Shown here piece after piece: positions 33,243 through 44,025 of a stretch of DNA of 64,000 nucleotides; positions within the stretch are counted from its first letter, which is position 1; the number at the start of each line of letters is the position of its first letter. The notes below the pieces were generated by a model. The model saw nothing but the letters and a program-made list of their open reading frames with translations. It did no database searches and had not been told where the DNA came from. Origin of the DNA: Panicum virgatum (Eukaryota > Streptophyta > Magnoliopsida > Poales > Poaceae); the NCBI RefSeq assembly GCF_016808335.1, contig NC_053146.1, forward strand, positions 38,560,470 through 38,624,469, given 5' to 3'. The position numbers and the translations under genes were made by a program.

Positions 33243-36200
33243 CTATTTGCTGTCGAGGGTGGCGCTGACCTGCAACGCCTTGTCATCGGGGTGATTCGGG
33301 TCGAGGGGCACCTTCTTGATACCTTCGGCGGGTTCGAAGCTGCCCGCGTGCCGGTGTGTGGAGTCCAAGGCCTCGCTTGCCATCTTGTCGAGGGTGGCTG
33401 CGAGGGCCTCGTCCTCCGCTTGAGCCTCCGCGTGCTCGACGCACTCGACGTCGCACTCGTAGGCGTGCTCGAACGAGGAGCCGATGGTGATGACACCCTT
33501 TGGATTCAGCATATTTAGCTTGAGGTGGTGTAGTTGGGGATGGCCATGAACTTGGCGTAGCAGGGACGGCCAAGGATGGCATGGTAGGCTCCCCGAAACC
33601 CCACCACCTCGAAGGTGAGCACTTCCTTGCGGAAGTTGGCTGCCGTGCCGAAACAGACGGGTAGGTCGATCTGGCCGAGGGGTTGGACTCGCTTCCCCGG
33701 CGCAACACCATGGAATGGCGACTTGCTGGGGTAGAGCTTATTCAATCCAATCCCCATGAGCTCCAAGGTGTGGGCGTATATGATGTTGAGGCTGCTGCCT
33801 CCGTCCATGAGCACCTTGGAGAAGCGGGTGTTGCCGATGATGGGGTCGACAACGAGTGGATACTGTCCCGGGTGCGGGATGTAGTCGGGGTGGTCCTCGC
33901 GGCCGAAGGAAATGGTGTCTTCCAACCAGTCGAGGTAGGATGGCGTGGACTTGGTGACGGAGAAGACTTCCCGGCGCTCACGCTTACGCTGCCGAGAGGT
34001 CATGTTCATTGTCGGCCCTCCAAAGATGAAGAAGGTGTTCTCCACCGGGGGGAACTCGTCGTCTCCACCTTTGTCGCCAGCATCCTTCTTCTTGTCTTCG
34101 TCGCGATGCGCGACGCGGTTGTAGTATTTCCGGAGCATCTCGCACTGCTCGAGGGTGTGGTTGACCGAGCCCCTGTGGTAAGGGCACGGCTTCTTGAGCA
34201 TGTCGTTGAACAGGCCGCCACCGCCTCGAGGGGGACCTCGAGGTCCTTTGCGGTCCGGGGTAGCGGCGAAGGCCTCGTTGGAATCCTCCGCCTGTCCCGG
34301 TCCGCACTGGTTCGGTGGGATCGGCTTCTTTCCTTTCTCCCCCCGCTTCTGCTTCTTGGCGGGGCCGTTGGTCTTGGCACTGCCGCCCTCCGCGGGCGCG
34401 TCTTCCTTGCGCTTGTTCGGCTTGTCGTCAAAGATGGCACCAACAGCCTCCTCGCCGGCGGCGTAGTTGGTGGCAGCGTCGGACAACTCGTTGGTGTTGG
34501 CAGGACGGTTTCGCGCAAGCTCGTGCACCAGGTTCCTGCACGTCGTGCCTTCGAGGAAGGCGTTGATGACCTCGACGTGGGTGACGATGGGGAGCTCGGT
34601 GCACTGCTTGGAGAAGCGCCGCACGTAGTCGCGCAGGGACTCATTGGGCTTCTGCCGACACCCTTTGAGGTCCCAGGAGTTCCCAGGGCGCACGTACGTG
34701 CCCTGGAAGTTGCCCTCGAAGACCTTGACTAGGTCGGCCCAGTTACGGATCTGGTCCGCGGGCAAGTGCTTGAGCCACGTTCGTGTGGCGTCAGCGAGGT
34801 GAAGGGGAAGGTTGCGGATAATGACCGTGTCGTCCGTCGCGCCGCCCAGCTGGCATGCTAGGCGGTAGTCGTTGAGCCAGACTACAGGATCTATCTCGCC
34901 CGAGTACTTGACGAGGGTGGTGGGCTGTCGAAAGCGCGGGGGAAAAGGAGCGGTACGAATCTCACGGCTGAACACACGGGTGCCCGGAGGCTCCGGTGAC
35001 TCGCCCCTGTCATGTTCGGGGTCGAAACGTCCACCCCGTCGAGGGGTGTACTTCCTGTCATTGATGATGTTGCGGGCTTCGCCGTCGCCGGCGTGTCCGC
35101 GCGTGTCGTGGAGTCGCTCCCTCGCGGGAGTCTTTTCGATGCGGTCGTGCACCGAGGGTGCTTTCGCACCGTCCGCTGCGGCAGCCTTGCTCTTCCCTCC
35201 TGGTGGAGTGTGCACCGAAGCCTTGTGGTCCTGCTGTGCAGTCCCATCGGCTTGCTTCGGGACCGTCGACCGTATGCGAGACGCAGAGCTCTCGGCTTGC
35301 TGCACAGCAGCCTGCTCGATGAGCACTTGCGCCTCGCGACGCAGATTGCGACCTGAAGTCGTAGATGGCTCGGGCATTGCTTGGAGTAGGTAGGCCGCAA
35401 CGACGAGTTTCTCGCCGGCCGTTTTCAGTTCCGGAGGTTTGTCGACGTTGTTGTCTGCTCGGATCCGCTCCCGGGCAACGCGCGCCGCCGCCTGAGCATG
35501 TGCGCCACGTGCGGTGCGCTGCTGCTCGAGTGCAGTGCGTAGCTCCTGTGTCTGCAGATGCTGCTCATCGAGCTTGGCTTGAAGCTCCTTGAGTTGTGCC
35601 AGCTGTGCCTGCCGCGCCGCCGAGCTTGATGAAGAAGAAGGGGTCGCGACAGGCACCACTGGTTGGTTTGCCTGCGCGTCTGCCCCGCCGTTCACGTCAT
35701 CTCCCGGGGCGTTGTCATTTTGTCCGTCCGCGAGCTCGACCATGAAGCACTCCCGAGTGGGATCGTAATCCCCCTTGCTGGAGTCCTCGGAGCAGGTGAG
35801 GCAGTAAGCCGCCGCAAGCTGGAACGAGCGGAAAGCGTCGGGGTCGCGGACCCCGGAGTAGTCCTCGGCCTCCTCGGCCATGAAGTTGTCCATGAAGAAG
35901 CTGACGTCATCGGCGATCGATCCCTCCGTCTCGGGGTAGTAGTCGTCAGGAGATGACGCGATGAGGTTGCGGATCGAGAGAAGGTGATGACCCGGCAGAT
36001 CCTCGTACTCGGTGAAGTTGGTGCTGGACGAAGAGGCATAGGTGGCAGCATTGCGCATCCCGAAGGGAAAGGGCGACGGCATAGTCGCGCCCTCCCTGGG
36101 AGGCGCCGGAGCTGCAGTCAATGATGGTGCCGGCGCAGACGGCGCCGGGGCACGTAATGACGAAGTGGTGGCACCGTCGGCCGCGACACTGAGCTGCGAC

Positions 36201-36460
36201 ATGACAACCTCAACCCACGTGGGGGAGCTGAGGCGTGCCGCCCTGCGCCGCTCCATGTGCACTTGTCGCGAGTGCTGGCCCGAGCGCCTGTTGCGCCGGG
36301 CTGGTGAAGTCGGAGCGTCGGGGTTGCGTCTGGGAGAGAGGAGCTCCATGAGGTAACCGTTACCGGTTGCCCTGAACTCAAGACTCCCAAACCAAATCAC
36401 ATTTCCCGCTTGGAGCGGATCCGAGGCGCCCATGGGAAATGGGTTGGATCTGCTCGCCAT
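33243..36460 (-). pseudogene. Gypsy gag and protease
   Basis: A 981-codon frame begins at 36460, 65 nt inside the 5' LTR. The N-terminal half is low-complexity with Ala/Gln coiled-coil (about residues 260-340). The retrotransposon gag core follows (about 560-680, WLKHLPADQIRNWADLVKVF, ESLRDYVRRFSKQ), then a Lys-rich linker, a Cys/His motif (CPYHRGSVNHTLEQC) and the aspartic protease (VLMDGGSSLNII). The frame ends at 33515 through what appears to be a single-base deletion near 33530. The following 90 codons (33243-33512) continue the homology in another frame up to a TAG. Gag packages RNA; the protease would cut the polyprotein. Confidence 0.88.
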
Positions 36461-36504
36461 CCCTGGAGATCAAATGGGAACAAAAGAGAAATGTCACGCA
36501 GCTT

Positions 36505-36522
36505 CCCTTACCTGGCGTGCCA
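36505..36522 (-). promoter_or_regulatory. Gypsy primer-binding site
   Basis: TGGCACGCCAGGTAAGG on the minus strand, two bases after the 5' LTR, begins with the TGG expected of a complement to a tRNA CCA end. The Gypsy element at 51281 has nearly the same sequence in the same place (TGGCGCGCCAGGTAG). I cannot name the primer tRNA with confidence. Confidence 0.6.
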
Positions 36523-36524
36523 AC

Positions 36525-37786
36525 TGTCAGTGTCCTGACCCGGCGGCCCGGACCCAACTAGTGATGATGCTGCGTGTTCCTCGTCCCAGATGTTGATGCA
36601 AGAGGCAACACAGTCACGCACGGATTTATCCTGGTTCCGGCCGTGAGGCCGTACGTCCAGCAAAAGGGTGTGCGAGAGCACTGTACTGTCTTACACCGGG
36701 GGTGCCTGTAGTAAGGGGTACAAGCGAGGCGAGAGAGAGAGGGAAGCTCCCTGGTCTCTGCTAAAGGAGGAGTTGATTGAGGCGAGTGCCAATATCGGGA
36801 CCCAAAAGAGCGTTTGGGCTCTGTGAGTAGCGCTGAGTGTTGTGTTCTATCGGATCGTCCCACCCCCCTTAAGGGAAAGCCCGCCTCCTCCTTTTATAGA
36901 CACAAAGAGGGACGATGTACATGCACAGGGGATCGTGGAAGTCGTCATCTTCTCCCCGAATCGCGGGGGTGCAGTGGTCGAGCACTGTGGGAAGTACACT
37001 ATGGGGTATGGCGCCGGGCGTGGCAGTAGTCCTGGGCATCGTCCTTGGTCTTGCGGAGATCGCGCCGGCGTCCTGGCGGCTCCAGCGGACGGCGTGGTCA
37101 TTGCTGTAGGGGGTACCGTCCTCCAGGCGTGGCGTGGCGGCGTTCCGAGGGTCCTACAGGCCAGAGTCTTGTCTTGGTCAAGGCCGGAGCTGCTTCCGAG
37201 GGTCGTGCCCATGCCGTTCGAGGGCTCCGCGGAGGGGAAAGTACGAAGGAGGTATGGGGAGTTGGCAGTACAGTAGTTGGAGCAGTGCCGAGCACGTCTT
37301 GCACCGCGTCGCAGGTTCCCAAAGTGTCGCCACAGCGTCCGGAATGGTGGAGCAGTGACCGGAGTTGGTGAACGGGACTCCGGTCACAGCCACTATGCGG
37401 AGTGGCGGCCTGACGCCGTCTGACCCGGGCGCTGTGGAAGAGTGGTTGGAATTTAATGCCTTGGTACGGCGGGAGGGTTGGCGGAAGGGCCGTTGTCCGT
37501 TCCGTCAAGGGGTGGCCTCGAGCGAGGCGGAGACGCGGGGCGTGGTCGAGGGCCTCGGTGGGGAGCCCTCGAGCGAGGCGGAGATCGCCCCGCGGGTTCG
37601 AGGGGGGTGCGGATGGGCCGCACTGCGTACGTGGGCCGCGCGTTGGGCTTCTTTGAGTCATTTCCTTTCTTCCAGATTGGAAGGAGGCTGTAGGCCTTCG
37701 TGGGCCCGGTTGCCTAACACGTGTTTGCGTTTTTTAGGGCGATTTTAGTCCCCTGGTTAGGGTGCCCCTAATCATGGTACCCGACA
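36525..37786 (-). repeat. Gypsy 5' LTR
   Basis: The 1262-bp LTR begins TGTCGGGTACC on the minus strand and ends ..ACTGACA. A TATAAAAG box lies at about 36890-36897 on the minus strand. Direct repeats of CCTCGAGCGAGGCGGAGA occur near 37515 and 37568. Confidence 0.87.
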
Positions 37787-39727
37787 GTTTCATTCAAACA
37801 AGGACTATTCAAGATTGCATTGCTTGGGCAATGGAATATCTCCATCTGTGCCATAAGTCAAACAAGAAAATTATCATCTTGAAATTAGATTTTGAGAAGG
37901 CATTTGACAAAGTTGAGCACCATGCTATGCTTAAAATCATGGAGAAAAAGGGCTTTGGCAAAAAGTGGCTCCATTGGATGAAATTAATTTTTTACTTCAG
38001 GCACTTCATCTGTCCTACTAAATGGTGTTCCTGGGAAAACTATCCACTGCAGGAGGGGAGTTAGGCAAGGTGATCCTCTATCACCTCTTTTTTTTTTGTT
38101 CTTGCAGCTGATCTGCTACAGAGTATCTTAAATTTTGAGAAGTCTTTGGGCAATCTCAATTGCCCATCAACCTTGATTACACTGAAGATTTTCCTATCTT
38201 ACAATATGCTGATGACACCCTGATCTTTATGGAGGGTGATGTTTCCCAACTCTCAAACCTGAAAACATCTTACAAACCTTCTCTGCATCTACTGGACTTA
38301 AAGTCAATTATTCCAAATCTATGCTAGTACCTATCAACATTGTTGAAGATGAAGCTCTCAGCTTAGCCCAGGCATTTGGCTGTATAGTTGGTGCATTACC
38401 ATTTAGATATCTTGGTCTTCCTTTGGGGCTGACCAAACCGAAGGTGGTTGATTTTGTTCCAATGGTGACTAAATGTGAAAATAGGTTAGCATGCACTTCA
38501 ACCTTTCTCTCACAAGCAGGCAGACTTGAAGTGACTAATGCAATCTTCTCATCATTGCCAATGTATTTCATGTGCACATTCAGTCTTCATAAAACGGTGA
38601 TTAAGCAAATTGATAAGTATAGAAAACATTATCTCTGGAGAGGGGCTGATGTTAATGACAAGTCACCACCAAAAGCTGCCTGGGATTTGGTCTGCTTGCC
38701 CAAAGATGAAGGGGGTTTAGGGGTTTTAAACCTGAGAACTCAGAATGAAGCACTGCTGTTGAAAAGTCTGCATAAATTTTTTAACAGAGAAGATATCCCT
38801 TGGGTTCACTTGGTCTCGGAAAAATATTATGGTAATGGTTCTTTGCCTTCATCTCAGAAAAAGGGTTCATTCTGGTGGAGAGATATCATTAAATTACTGG
38901 ATGCATATAAAGGAATGGCTAGTGTCACTATTCAAGATGGAGCTTCATGTCTCTTCTGGGAAGAGCTGTGGAACAATAGAGTTCCAAAACTTCACTTCCC
39001 TGAATTATTTTCATTTGCCAAGTCTGCAAGTATTTCAGTCAGATTTGCCATTGAGGCAGAGGGTCCCCAAGATTTGCTTCACCTTCCACTTTCTGGAATT
39101 GCATTACATCAACTGACTGAATTGGCTCTAGAACTTGCCTCCATTCAGGATTCTTCTAATTCAGATGTTTGGTCCTACATTTGGGGATCCCCATTTTTCT
39201 CATCCTCTAAAGCTTACAAGCATCTTACTGGGCATAGAGTGAGTCGTGTTGCATTCAAATGGCTATGGAAATCGGCTTGTCAGAACAAACACAAAGTTTT
39301 CTTTTGGTTACTGTTGAATGATCGGCTATCTACCAGAGAACTGTTAAGAAGAAAGAATATGGCCCTACCTTCATACTCTTGTGTTTGTTGTAATCAGTCG
39401 ATAGAAGAATCACTGGAGCACTTGTTCATCCACTGCAATTTTGCACAACTTTGCTGGGCTTCCATTGGGGTCATGGTGGGATTTGATGATGCCTTCACCA
39501 CTCTGGAGAACTTGAAACTACAACTGGCTCTGCCGTTCTTTATGGAGATTATCATCACTATGAACTGGTGCATCTGGATGCAACGCAATGATTTCATTTT
39601 CCGTAACATTCCACCCACACAAGTTCAATGTTTCAGACACTTTCAGAAGGAATTTTCCCAGGTTTTACTCAGGGCAAAAGCTAGTATCAGAGAGCCAATG
39701 TCTTCATGGCTAGAAGAACTTGTATAA
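37787..39727 (+). pseudogene. LINE ORF2, 3' half: reverse transcriptase and zinc-binding domain
   Basis: This continues the RT cut at 18918, in the same frame: [14 protein letters not shown], then [15 protein letters not shown] frameshift near 37995 and a T-run near 38090 break the frame before [12 protein letters not shown]. The catalytic motif QYADDTLIF is at about 38200. From 38321 a 468-codon frame runs through the RT thumb (RYLGLPLG, HYLWRG) to the C-terminal zf-RVT domain (FKWLWKS, HKVFFWLLL, CVCCNQSIEESLEHLFIHC), ending near 39727. Full function is excluded by the breaks. Confidence 0.88.
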
Positions 39728-39857
39728 TTGTCATGATCTTTTTTGTTTCTTTCTTTGTTTCTTGATCAACTTGTACACTTCAACACTTTTATTTTATTTT
39801 AATATATAATCAGTAGGGGAGAACTCCTCCTGTTTCATCAATTTTTTTTGTCAGTTA

Positions 39858-40672
39858 TGCTACTTGAAAAAAGGAACACTTGCAACCTACAAAGAAAAAA
39901 AAATCTACAACCTAGAAATGTGTTGGACTCTTGGAGATGAATCACACTGAAGCAGCAGAAAACTGATGATGTCTGGATCTCTCTATCCTGTATCGCTGAC
40001 CTCTCAAATCTATGGGCCATGGCGAAAGCTCTCTCCAGTCCTTTTTGGTGATGTGAGAGATGGTCCTGCACGGCTGCACCTACCTCCGGCTTCCCAGTAT
40101 GATACCTGTCTTTCTTTCACGTGAGCTTCCCCTCCCGCTCTTTCTCTGTTGAAGACATTCTCTTCCCAAAACGGTTCTCTTCCTAGTATGCTAGCATGGC
40201 ATTGCAGGGTCAAACATCCCATAATTAACAGAACCTGCTGATAGGTTTCAGTATCACCGGGATATATAGTGGATCGGATTGAGCACCGTGCTTGCAAAAG
40301 CAAATTTAACGAAACGATCATGTGACCAGAATTAATAATGCGCGCGTTTGTTAGGCCTGCTTCGAAGTGCATGAATATCCAAAAATAGTTACGCATAAAT
40401 TATACAAGAAACAACTCGTTTCGAAAGCAGTGATATTATTATGGCTAAAGCATTTTTCACGGTACAGTGAAGACGGCTTATTAGCTTGTTTGGAGCATGA
40501 TAATTGTGCACGACCGACTGAAAACACTCTCAACAAATGTACTAATGGATATTCCATATTTGCAATAAATTGCTAGGAGTACAAGTTAGTAGTTATTTTT
40601 TTATAAAATACGTATTAGCTCATTGTTCTTCAGCTAGGACTAGGAGTATTATTTGTTTTCCTTTTGAACAAA
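39858..40672. other. intergenic, nothing recognised
   Basis: Flank of the LINE; no gene or complete repeat seen. Confidence 0.5.
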
Positions 40673-40675
40673 TGA

Positions 40676-41018
40676 GGCCCCGTTTAGTTCCCAAAAATTT
40701 TCACCCAAAAATTTTCACCTCCCCTTTGAACAGATATATGAAGCACTAAATATAATTATATAATAAAACTAATTACACAGTTTGGATGTACACGACGAGA
40801 CAAATCTTTTGAGCCTAATTAGGGCATGATTAGCCATAAGTGCTACAGTAACCCACATGTGCTAATGATGCGGTCAAAGGCCTCAAAAGATTCGTCTTGC
40901 GGTTTCCAAGTGAGTTCTGAAATTAGTTTTCTAATTAGTGTTCGAAAAGCCCTCCCGACATCTGGTCAAACACTGATGTGACACCCAAAATTTTTGTTTT
41001 TGGGAACTAAACGCCCCC
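40676..41018. mobile_element. MITE, GGCCCCGTTTAGTTCC type
   Basis: The ends GGCCCCGTTTAGTTCCCAAA and TTTGGGAACTAAACGCCCCC are inverted repeats, with TGA duplicated at both flanks (40673-40675 and 41019-41021). The interior contains GAGACAAATCTTTTGAGCC and its inverted counterpart AAAAGATTCGTCTTGC, so it folds into a long hairpin. Confidence 0.85.
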
Positions 41019-41104
41019 TGAGTACTACAGTCTACTGTCTAGAAGATGCTGCCAGTATGTACTACCGGTTGTTTGCTGTTGTTGGTGATGAGTGAAGACT
41101 CCTA

Positions 41105-41348
41105 GGCTGTGTTTAGTTTCGTGAAAAGTTCCCAAAATTTTTCACTAACGTACATCACATCGAATCTTACGATATATGCATGGAGTATTAAATATAGTTA
41201 AAAAATATAACTAATTGCACAGTTTGGTTGTAAATGACGAGACGAATCTTTTGAGACTAATTACTCCATGGTTGGACAATAATTGCCAAATAAAACCGAA
41301 ACGTGCTACAACAACTTTTTCGCAAATTTTTCGCGAACTAAACACACC
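41105..41348. mobile_element. MITE, GGCTGTGTTTAG type
   Basis: The ends GGCTGTGTTTAGTTTCG and CGAACTAAACACACC are flanked by duplicated CTA (41102-41104 and 41349-41351). Interior boxes are shared with the elements at 12185, 45856 and 46243. Confidence 0.83.
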
Positions 41349-41351
41349 CTA

Positions 41352-42001
41352 CTGTCTTCAGGCTTTAGGTACTGGTACGATGTGACTGTACAGTCCGACG
41401 TGGATAACGAGTTGGATTGCGAGTCCCTTCGCATAGATTTCATAGCATAAGCAGCACGTAAGCAAGCACACAGTACTGACCACCGGATAGCAAAAGGGAG
41501 TAGCCAGCTGTAGGGACGTAGGTTTGCAGTTGTGATTCCGCGTGAGATTCTAGTAGACGGAAAAGGGGAACATACCCAGGACAGCAAGCCACGAAAAATG
41601 TTCGAGGCTCTTTCTTTCCCCCCTTGGATAATAACATGTTGTCATTAAGGATACATTAGCTGTACATGGTAGTTTTGTTCAATGAATTTTGTTTATATAA
41701 TTTCTAACCGAGACAAAAAAAACATTTTCTTTAGCATAATTATTGTGAGCAATGGTTTGACGTTTGATTGCAGTTAACTATCTTGATTGCCACTCCATCG
41801 ACTCAATATCTTGTATAATGTTATTACGCAAAGATTTTTTTTACAGTATCTTAATGGAAATTTGGTCTACTTTTGTTAGTTTGCAAACGATTTTATTTTG
41901 GAAAAATATCCATGTATCTACCCCCAAACATTCAATCTATTTTGTGGAACACTATCTAAGTGTAATTGGGAAGGTTCCTGTAATGGTGCAATTTAGCCAT
42001 A

Positions 42002-42003
<2 letters not shown>
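41352..42003. other. intergenic, nothing recognised
   Basis: No supported gene or repeat is seen. Confidence 0.5.

Positions 42004-42068
<65 letters not shown>
42004..42068. repeat. (AT)n microsatellite
   Basis: An uninterrupted AT dinucleotide tract of 65 bp. The frame reading IYIYIY is an artefact of it. Confidence 0.97.
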
Positions 42069-42072
<4 letters not shown>

Positions 42073-42813
42073 ATTAGGGGTAACATGATAATTTTCCAGT
42101 ACTAGTAATATGTTTGAAATTTTCTAAACGAACAGTATTTGTAGGACAGAGAGAGTACGTAGCTGAACTGTCTTTCAATGAATGTATAGTAATTGGAATT
42201 TTGAGATCAGCTGGTTAGCGAATGCAAAGTGTTCTCCATTTAAAAATGGAATTTATCTTGTATTTCAGAACAGAAAGAATAATAGCCAACTAGCTTCATA
42301 CAGTATGTTGTCTGCTCTGTGCTGTATTTTTTTTATGAATAAACGAAAGTCTTTAGGCCGTCCCCTATGCTAGAATCTCTATAGATGAAAGCGGGGGAGC
42401 TATGCGATCACCCAGGCATCCACGTCGTCTTTTTTTTTTCGTATTCGTTCGATGGCCATCGGACATCCCTGGCTTCCTCTTGACGCGCACAGGGGTCATT
42501 TCTGCGGTCGTTCCTTTTCTAACAGAACACAGGTGAAGCGTTCCTCTGAGCCTTCCCACCCGTCCCGCCGCACTCCATTCATTTTAGAAATCGCACATTC
42601 ATATCGATCCTCACGCAAGCTGAAAGACCTCACGAGCCATCTGATATTTTTAGAACTCCTTTCCCGCTCCCTCCCTCTCCGCCGCGCTCGGTCGCCGCTC
42701 CGTCGCCAGCCGTCGCGCCCTCCGCCCAGCGCCCCCTCCCCCACCGGCAAATTGCTCCTCCAGCTCTCCGAGGCGAAGCGCCGCGCCGGCCGGCCCCCTA
42801 CCCTGCGCGCGCG
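42069..42813. other. intergenic DNA grading into a GC-rich island
   Basis: No gene is recognised. GC content rises sharply from about 42650. Overlapping frames on both strands here (for example minus-strand 42798-43301) have no domain I can name. Confidence 0.45.
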
Positions 42814-42971
42814 GCCGGCTTCCTCCTCCCCTCCCCTGCCGCGGCAGTCGCGTCCTCTGCCGGCAGCCCGCGCGACGCTGCGCGGCGGCAGCCCGCATGA
42901 GCGCGCGCTGCCGGCTTCCTCCTCCCCTCCACTGCCGCGGTAGTCGCGTCCTCTGCTGGCGGCCCGCGCGA
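42814..42971. repeat. 62-bp direct repeat, offset 96 bp
   Basis: Copies at 42814-42875 and 42910-42971 share GCCGGCTTCCTCCTCCCCTC and GTCGCGTCCTCTGC with few differences. They lie in the GC-rich island upstream of the DUF630/DUF632-like fragment. Confidence 0.85.
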
Positions 42972-43380
42972 GCGCAAGCGCAGGGCGACGTGCGGGGTGG
43001 CGACGAGCAAGCCATGGCGCAGGGCGGCGCGCAGCCATGGCCGTGGAGCAGGGCAACGGGCGTTCATGGCGCAGGGCGGCCCTTCGCCAGGCCGCTGCCG
43101 CGGCCGCGCCTTGCTCCACCTCCGCCGGGAAGGAGGGCTGCTTGACCGTGACGCGGAGGTCGCGCACCGCGCTCTGAGGTCGTCGTGGGGCACGAGCGCG
43201 GACGCCCGCGCGTAGGCGACGAACGCGTCCCGGTGCTGCCCGATTGTGTCCGCCTTCGCGGCATCGGGACTTCCAGGAAACTTCCGCGCTTCTTCCCCCA
43301 CCCTTCATTTTTTCCCCATCCATCCCTCCTGAGTCCTGGCCGCTTCCCTACCCATTCGCTGCACGTCTTCTCCGCTGACC

Positions 43381-44025
43381 ATCGAGTCGGTCGCGGCGCC
43401 GCTGCACCGCCTCCTCCGCTTGCAGCACGCGGAGGCGCTGCCCTCCGAGCGCAAGGGCGGCGCGACCACCGGGCTGCCGCGCTCCCTCGACGCGCCGGAG
43501 CCGGCTCCGCGCGGCCGTCCGTCGCACATCCAGTTCGCCGCGTCGTCCGGATCCGAGCCGGCGTCGCCGCCTGCCTCGCCTCCCCGCGGCGTCCCCGAAC
43601 AGCTGACGGAGCCGCAGGCGCAGGCGCAGTACGCGTACGGGTACAGCTACGCGCCGCTGCCCGCGTACGCATACCCGCCGCCTCAGGGCTTGCTGCAGTT
43701 CTACTACGCGCGCAGACGCCCGCCCCCGGCGTCCGTCGCCGTCACGCAGCGCGCGCCGGGGCCGCCGCAGCGCGTGCGCTACGGCTCCTTCGACGGCGCC
43801 GGCGGCTACCCGCTGCACTACGCCTACGGTGACCAGGCGCCACCGCCCGTGGCGGCTGCGCTGCGGCCGCCGCCGGCGACAGCTCCGCCTTCGCCGCCCA
43901 AGGCGAGCTCCTGGGACTTCCTGAACGTGTTCAAGAACGTTATTGCTCCTCGTCCGCGGCTAGCCCCGCCAGGTGCTGCCTACCGCCGCCTTTGCTACGG
44001 GTGGCATGGTCGCCGGCGTGGATAG
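43381..44025 (+). pseudogene. DUF630/DUF632-like protein fragment
   Basis: The frame encodes ESVAAPLHRLLRLQ (resembling the end of a DUF630 domain), a Ser/Pro-rich part with SHIQFAASSGSEPASPP, a Tyr/Pro-rich region (YAYGYSYAPLPAYAYPPP, LQFYYAR), SVAVTQRAPGP and finally SSWDFLNVFKN. This order is typical of plant DUF630/DUF632 proteins, putative leucine-zipper proteins that include the NRG2 nitrate regulator. The Met-Gly N terminus and most of DUF630 are missing, and the frame ends soon after WDFLNVF without any DUF632 domain in the next 1.8 kb. No good ATG opens the frame. I read it as a truncated copy; a partial exon of an unusual gene is possible. Confidence 0.5.

Larger units (their letters stand above)
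18919..37786 (-). mobile_element. Ty3/Gypsy LTR retrotransposon (Tat-like), deleted and itself interrupted
   Basis: The element begins TGTCGG and ends ..CGACA on the plus strand, with GTTTT (18914-18918) and GTTTC (37787-37791) as a target duplication with one mismatch. The open LINE frame resumes exactly across it. The coding order on the minus strand is gag, protease, reverse transcriptase and part of RNase H. Integrase is missing: a deletion joins RNase H to the 3' LTR near 31528. The 3' LTR is split by the SIRE-like element (20116-31471). The RT sequence and the gag size suggest the Tat branch of Gypsy elements; this is my reading, not a database result. Confidence 0.88.
16757..39847 (+). 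mobile_element. L1-like LINE, 5'-truncated, split by nested insertions
   Basis: A non-LTR retrotransposon whose ORF2 is seen on both sides of the inserted Gypsy element (18919-37786). A candidate 10-bp duplication, TTGTCAGTTA, lies at 16747-16756 and 39848-39857. Removing the insertion leaves about 4.2 kb, shorter than a full plant L1, and most of ORF1 is missing, as expected from 5' truncation during target-primed reverse transcription. The 3' end is T-rich rather than a clean poly(A). Confidence 0.8.

Noticed and set aside
41764..42069. ORF ending in an Ile-Tyr repeat
   Set aside because: It is produced by reading through the (AT)n microsatellite.
42798..43301. Minus-strand gene opposite the DUF630/DUF632-like fragment
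   Set aside because: The stretch DTIGQHRDAFVAYARASALV looks protein-like, but I recognise no family, and the frame soon becomes GC-driven low complexity.
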